8,303 nucleotides of DNA from Bacteroidales bacterium UBA932 (GTDB lineage: Bacteria; Bacteroidota; Bacteroidia; Bacteroidales; UBA932). The notes beneath the pieces were generated by a model, which made no database searches, was not told where the DNA came from, and worked only from the letters and a program-made list of their open reading frames with translations. Shown here piece by piece: positions 5,384 through 8,303 of the stretch (positions are counted from its first letter, which is position 1; each line of letters opens with the position of its first letter). Position numbers and translations under genes: made by a program. The DNA is taken from contig DBDM01000129.1 of NCBI GenBank assembly GCA_002293585.1, forward strand, positions 407 through 8,709. Reading direction: 5' to 3'.

Positions 5384-8303
5384 TTAAAATGTGATCTGGG
5401 CGCCTACGGCAATTGTCCGTTTCTGCGGATAAGCACTCGACATTTGGTCGGGGTCGAACAGGCCGGGGATTTGGGAGATTTCAAAGAGATTGTAGGCCGA
5501 CACCGAGAACCTCAGCTTGTCGATATACAATTTCTTAGTCAATGACTCCGGTACGGTGTAGCCCAGCACCAATTGTTTCATACGCAGGTAGGCAGCATTC
5601 ACCAACCATCCTGTCGAAGCAGAAGGCGCTGCACCATAGCGAGGAAAAGCCGCATCGGTCTGGTCGGGCTTCCATGAACGTTCATACATCCATTTGCTGC
5701 CGCCGCCATTAGTCCCGTTGCCCCAGTACGTATTATCGCTGATCCAGTAATCCCTTTTGGCCACGCCCTGGAAGAGCATGTTCAGGTCAAAGCCTTTCCA
5801 TGATGCGCCCAATGTAATGCCATATTTGTAACGGGCCGTGCTGTTGCCTATAATGCGGCGGTCGCCCGGACTGTCCACCGTTTCGGAGCCTGTATTGATC
5901 ACCCCGTCGCCGTTCAAATCCTTGTACCAGGCGTTACCGGGCCACAGGTTGCCGGAATGGCGGGGGCCGTAGAAAATATAACTGTTGCCATTGGCCACCA
6001 GGTCTTCCTGCTGCAGGATACCGCCGGTTTCATAGCCCCATATTTCACCCACGGTCATACCGGAATATAAGGTGCCTATGGTTTTCGCCTCATTGGCCGG
6101 ATAATTCAGCACTTTCGACAGGGCATCCGAGAGCACAAAGCCTACGTCATACCTCAGGCCGTTGTCCAGCCTGTCTTTCCAGGTCACAGAGAGTTCAAAT
6201 CCTCTGGTGCGGAGGGCGCCTGAATTTTCGCGCGAAGGCGTAGTCCCCAGCATATTCGGATAAGCCGTATTTCCGGCTACCAATATATCCGTGGTTTTGC
6301 GTTCGTAAATATCCAGCGAGAAATTCAGCCGGCCTTTGAGGAAGCCGCCGTCTAATCCGAAGTTGGTGGTAGCTGATTTTTCCCAAGTCAGGAATTTTGC
6401 GACCAACGAGGGGGCATTCACTGTTTGGAGCCATTCGCCGTTAATCCAGTAATTGGACGCAACCGAGCTCATCGTGGCCTGGTAGGGATAATAGGAAGAG
6501 GGCTGGCTGCCTAACTGGCCGTAGGAAAACCTGAGTTTCAAGTTATCCATCCAGTCATTGCTAAAGTCCATAAAACCTTCTTCGGACAAGCGCCATCCTA
6601 CAGAGAAAGAAGGGAGGAAAGTGAAGCGTCCACCGTAGGTAAACTTGCTACTGCCGTCGTAACGGCCGTTCATTTCAAAGAGGTATTTCCCGGCATAATT
6701 ATAATTCACCCTGCCGAACACAGCCCTTCCTACACGTGTTTGTGCAGAGGTTTCTGCTGTGTTCAGCGTTTGGTCTTCCACAGCCTTAGGGTTAAGGATG
6801 TCGGCAGCAAGGAGGTTGCGCATGTCAATGAGTTGGCTACTGTAGTCCACATAATCCTGGTTAAACCCGACAATGGCCGACACGTTATGGTTGTCCATAA
6901 AAGTTTTGTTGAAGTCGGCATAAATGTTCATCTGGAAGTTATCGGTCGTGCTTTTTTCCAGGCGGCCGCGGTTTTCCTTGTATTCCTGTTGTTCACTCAC
7001 CGGAGTCCAGGTAAACGTAATGTAGTGGTGCGCGGGGGCAACACGCTTATAGCTATGTCCCTGGGGTGTATAGGATATATCCGCTTTTACTTTCAACACT
7101 TCCGGCAAAATAATAAACTCCGGCGACACGGTCATTTGTGACGTCCAGCGGTTGGTCACCTGCCGGTTGCCATAATCAAGCCAGGCCAGATAGTTGTCTG
7201 TCCACTGTACGCCGCTCGGGTCACTCGCCAGCGTGCGGATGGGCATGTTGATGTTCTTGTCGGCGTCTTGTTTCAATACTGACCAAATACCGCCCTTGTA
7301 GCCCGGCACATACGGCTCATCATAAATATTGCGGTTGTAACTAAACTTAGCTTCCACATTAAACCAGTTGGTTACTTTGGCATTAAAACGGGTAGAAATA
7401 TTATAGCGGGTATAATCATCTTCGCCTATCTTGTACATTCCCTCCTGGGTAAGGTAGCCCAACGAAAGGTAATAGGCCACCTTGTTGGTACCGCCCGATA
7501 CGTTGAGGTTGTGCTTTTGCGTGGGTGTCCAGTCGCGTACCACCAGTTCGTAGGGGTCCATATTTCCCGTCCATACAATGGAATTTCCATTCATGATGTA
7601 CCTGTTATCCGAATTGGTAGGGTCGGCCATGAATTTTTCAATGGCTTCCATTTTTCGCTTGTCAAGGTCTGTCGGCGTACCGCCTATAGATGTCCATTCC
7701 GTGTTTTGCATTACGAAGCGTTGCAATTCGGCAGCATTCAACATATCAGGCAAGGCCGACGGCGTATCCCACGAGAGGTCGTAGCTGTAGCTGATTTTTC
7801 CTTTTTGGTTGAACTTACCCGACTTGGTGGCAATCAACACCACGCCGAACGTAGCTTTCGTTCCGTAGATGGCCGACGCCGAAGCATCTTTAATTACGGA
7901 CATGCTTTCAATATCGTTGGGGTTCATCTGGTTTACCTGCGTAGCGGTTACGTCCACCCCGTCTACCAAAATCAATGGTTCTTTGGATGTGGTAACGTAA
8001 ACATTATCAGAGTTCAAGTCAATAGAGGCCGTTCCACGGATACTGAAGCTCGGTACGGTATTAGGCTTGCCGTCGGCCATACCTATATTCAGGTTGGGAA
8101 TCACGCCCTGCAAGGCCTGTCCGATATTGGCTACCGGGCGGTTTTCAAAGGTTTCTGCTCCTGCTGAAGCCACAGCACCGGTGAGGTTCACCTTTTTCTG
8201 TGTACCGAAACCCACCATCACCACCTCGTCCAGCATTACGCCGCCTTCGTCCAGCTGCACCTCGATCACCGCCCTTGTGGCAGTGACCTGTTGAGTAGTA
8301 TAG
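5384..8303 (-). CDS. susC: SusC/RagA-family TonB-dependent outer-membrane transporter, 5' end cut
   Basis: The frame runs from the right edge (first full codon at 8302) to the stop at 5384, 972 residues. The GTG at 8269 is not a convincing start because the frame stays open upstream and the sequence begins inside a typical SusC; the signal peptide and most of the CarboxypepD_reg-like domain lie outside the window. Residues about 23-35 hold the conserved LDEVVMVGFGTQKK segment before the plug. The plug includes the hallmark KDASASAIYG and FGVVLIATKSGK stretches (138-163). The rest is a 22-strand-type beta barrel with many alternating aromatic strands, a DLNGDGVIN loop at 795-803 common in SusC proteins, and a C-terminal ITF whose final Phe fits BAM-dependent membrane insertion. 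It imports ligand through the outer membrane using TonB-ExbBD energy, with the downstream SusD as lid. The specificity cannot be read from the sequence. Promoter and any regulator lie beyond the right edge. Confidence 0.97.
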   Translation of the reverse strand, partial: YTTQQVTATRAVIEVQLDEGGVMLDEVVMVGFGTQKKVNLTGAVASAGAETFENRPVANIGQALQGVIPNLNIGMADGKPNTVPSFSIRGTASIDLNSDNVYVTTSKEPLILVDGVDVTATQVNQMNPNDIESMSVIKDASASAIYGTKATFGVVLIATKSGKFNQKGKISYSYDLSWDTPSALPDMLNAAELQRFVMQNTEWTSIGGTPTDLDKRKMEAIEKFMADPTNSDNRYIMNGNSIVWTGNMDPYELVVRDWTPTQKHNLNVSGGTNKVAYYLSLGYLTQEGMYKIGEDDYTRYNISTRFNAKVTNWFNVEAKFSYNRNIYDEPYVPGYKGGIWSVLKQDADKNINMPIRTLASDPSGVQWTDNYLAWLDYGNRQVTNRWTSQMTVSPEFIILPEVLKVKADISYTPQGHSYKRVAPAHHYITFTWTPVSEQQEYKENRGRLEKSTTDNFQMNIYADFNKTFMDNHNVSAIVGFNQDYVDYSSQLIDMRNLLAADILNPKAVEDQTLNTAETSAQTRVGRAVFGRVNYNYAGKYLFEMNGRYDGSSKFTYGGRFTFLPSFSVGWRLSEEGFMDFSNDWMDNLKLRFSYGQLGSQPSSYYPYQATMSSVASNYWINGEWLQTVNAPSLVAKFLTWEKSATTNFGLDGGFLKGRLNFSLDIYERKTTDILVAGNTAYPNMLGTTPSRENSGALRTRGFELSVTWKDRLDNGLRYDVGFVLSDALSKVLNYPANEAKTIGTLYSGMTVGEIWGYETGGILQQEDLVANGNSYIFYGPRHSGNLWPGNAWYKDLNGDGVINTGSETVDSPGDRRIIGNSTARYKYGITLGASWKGFDLNMLFQGVAKRDYWISDNTYWGNGTNGGGSKWMYERSWKPDQTDAAFPRYGAAPSASTGWLVNAAYLRMKQLVLGYTVPESLTKKLYIDKLRFSVSAYNLFEISQIPGLFDPDQMSSAYPQKRTIAVGAQITF

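Noticed and set aside
7511..8167. Plus-strand open frame of 218 codons opposite susC
   Set aside because: It is antisense to the conserved SusC plug region and shows no family motif; other shorter plus-strand frames (for example 2225-2737, 2907-3404 and 6740-7141) were dropped for the same reason.
1..8303. Assignment of a specific polysaccharide substrate (starch, mucin glycan, host N-glycan)
   Set aside because: No carbohydrate-active enzyme lies in the window, and SusC/SusD sequences alone do not reveal specificity by eye.
1..8303. CRISPR arrays, tRNA or rRNA genes, insertion sequences, attachment sites
   Set aside because: Nearly every base belongs to four large coding regions; no regularly spaced repeats, transposase motifs or terminal inverted repeats were seen.

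Overview
The window looks like one piece of a Bacteroidota (probably Bacteroidales) genome. All recognisable genes lie on the minus strand and read from the right edge to the left. The evidence for the phylum is a SusC/SusD outer-membrane uptake pair, three consecutive lipoproteins with Bacteroidota-type lipoboxes (two with clearly charged residues after the cysteine, as in surface export signals), and A/T-rich translation leaders without a Shine-Dalgarno sequence.

In transcription order: (1) a SusC-family TonB-dependent transporter whose 5' end is cut by the right edge (8302 to 5384); (2) 19 bp later, a complete SusD-family lipoprotein (5364 to 3367); (3) 23 bp later, a complete 430-residue lipoprotein made of two bacterial Ig-like (BIG2-type) domains and a C-terminal F5/8 type C (discoidin-like) domain, in the position of a surface glycan-binding protein (3343 to 2051); (4) after a 74-bp gap holding a convincing intrinsic terminator (2034 to 2000), a lipoprotein zinc metalloprotease of metzincin type with its own F5/8 type C domain, whose 3' end is cut by the left edge (1976 to below 1). 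Coding density is very high, and no gap exceeds 74 bp.

Inferred joint role: the binding protein and SusD capture a ligand at the cell surface, the SusC/SusD pair imports it using TonB energy, and the protease trims a protein or glycoprotein partner outside the cell. No glycoside hydrolase, polysaccharide lyase, sulfatase, regulator or transposase is visible. The substrate therefore cannot be named, and a peptide or glycoprotein cargo (as for the RagAB peptide importer) is as plausible as a polysaccharide. The most interesting points are the protease with its uncommon HExxHxxNxxH zinc site, the related F5/8 C domains in the two adjacent lipoproteins, and the terminator that probably lowers or separates expression of the protease. 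Nothing in the window is clearly a wholly new system; it is best read as a protease-bearing SusCD locus.
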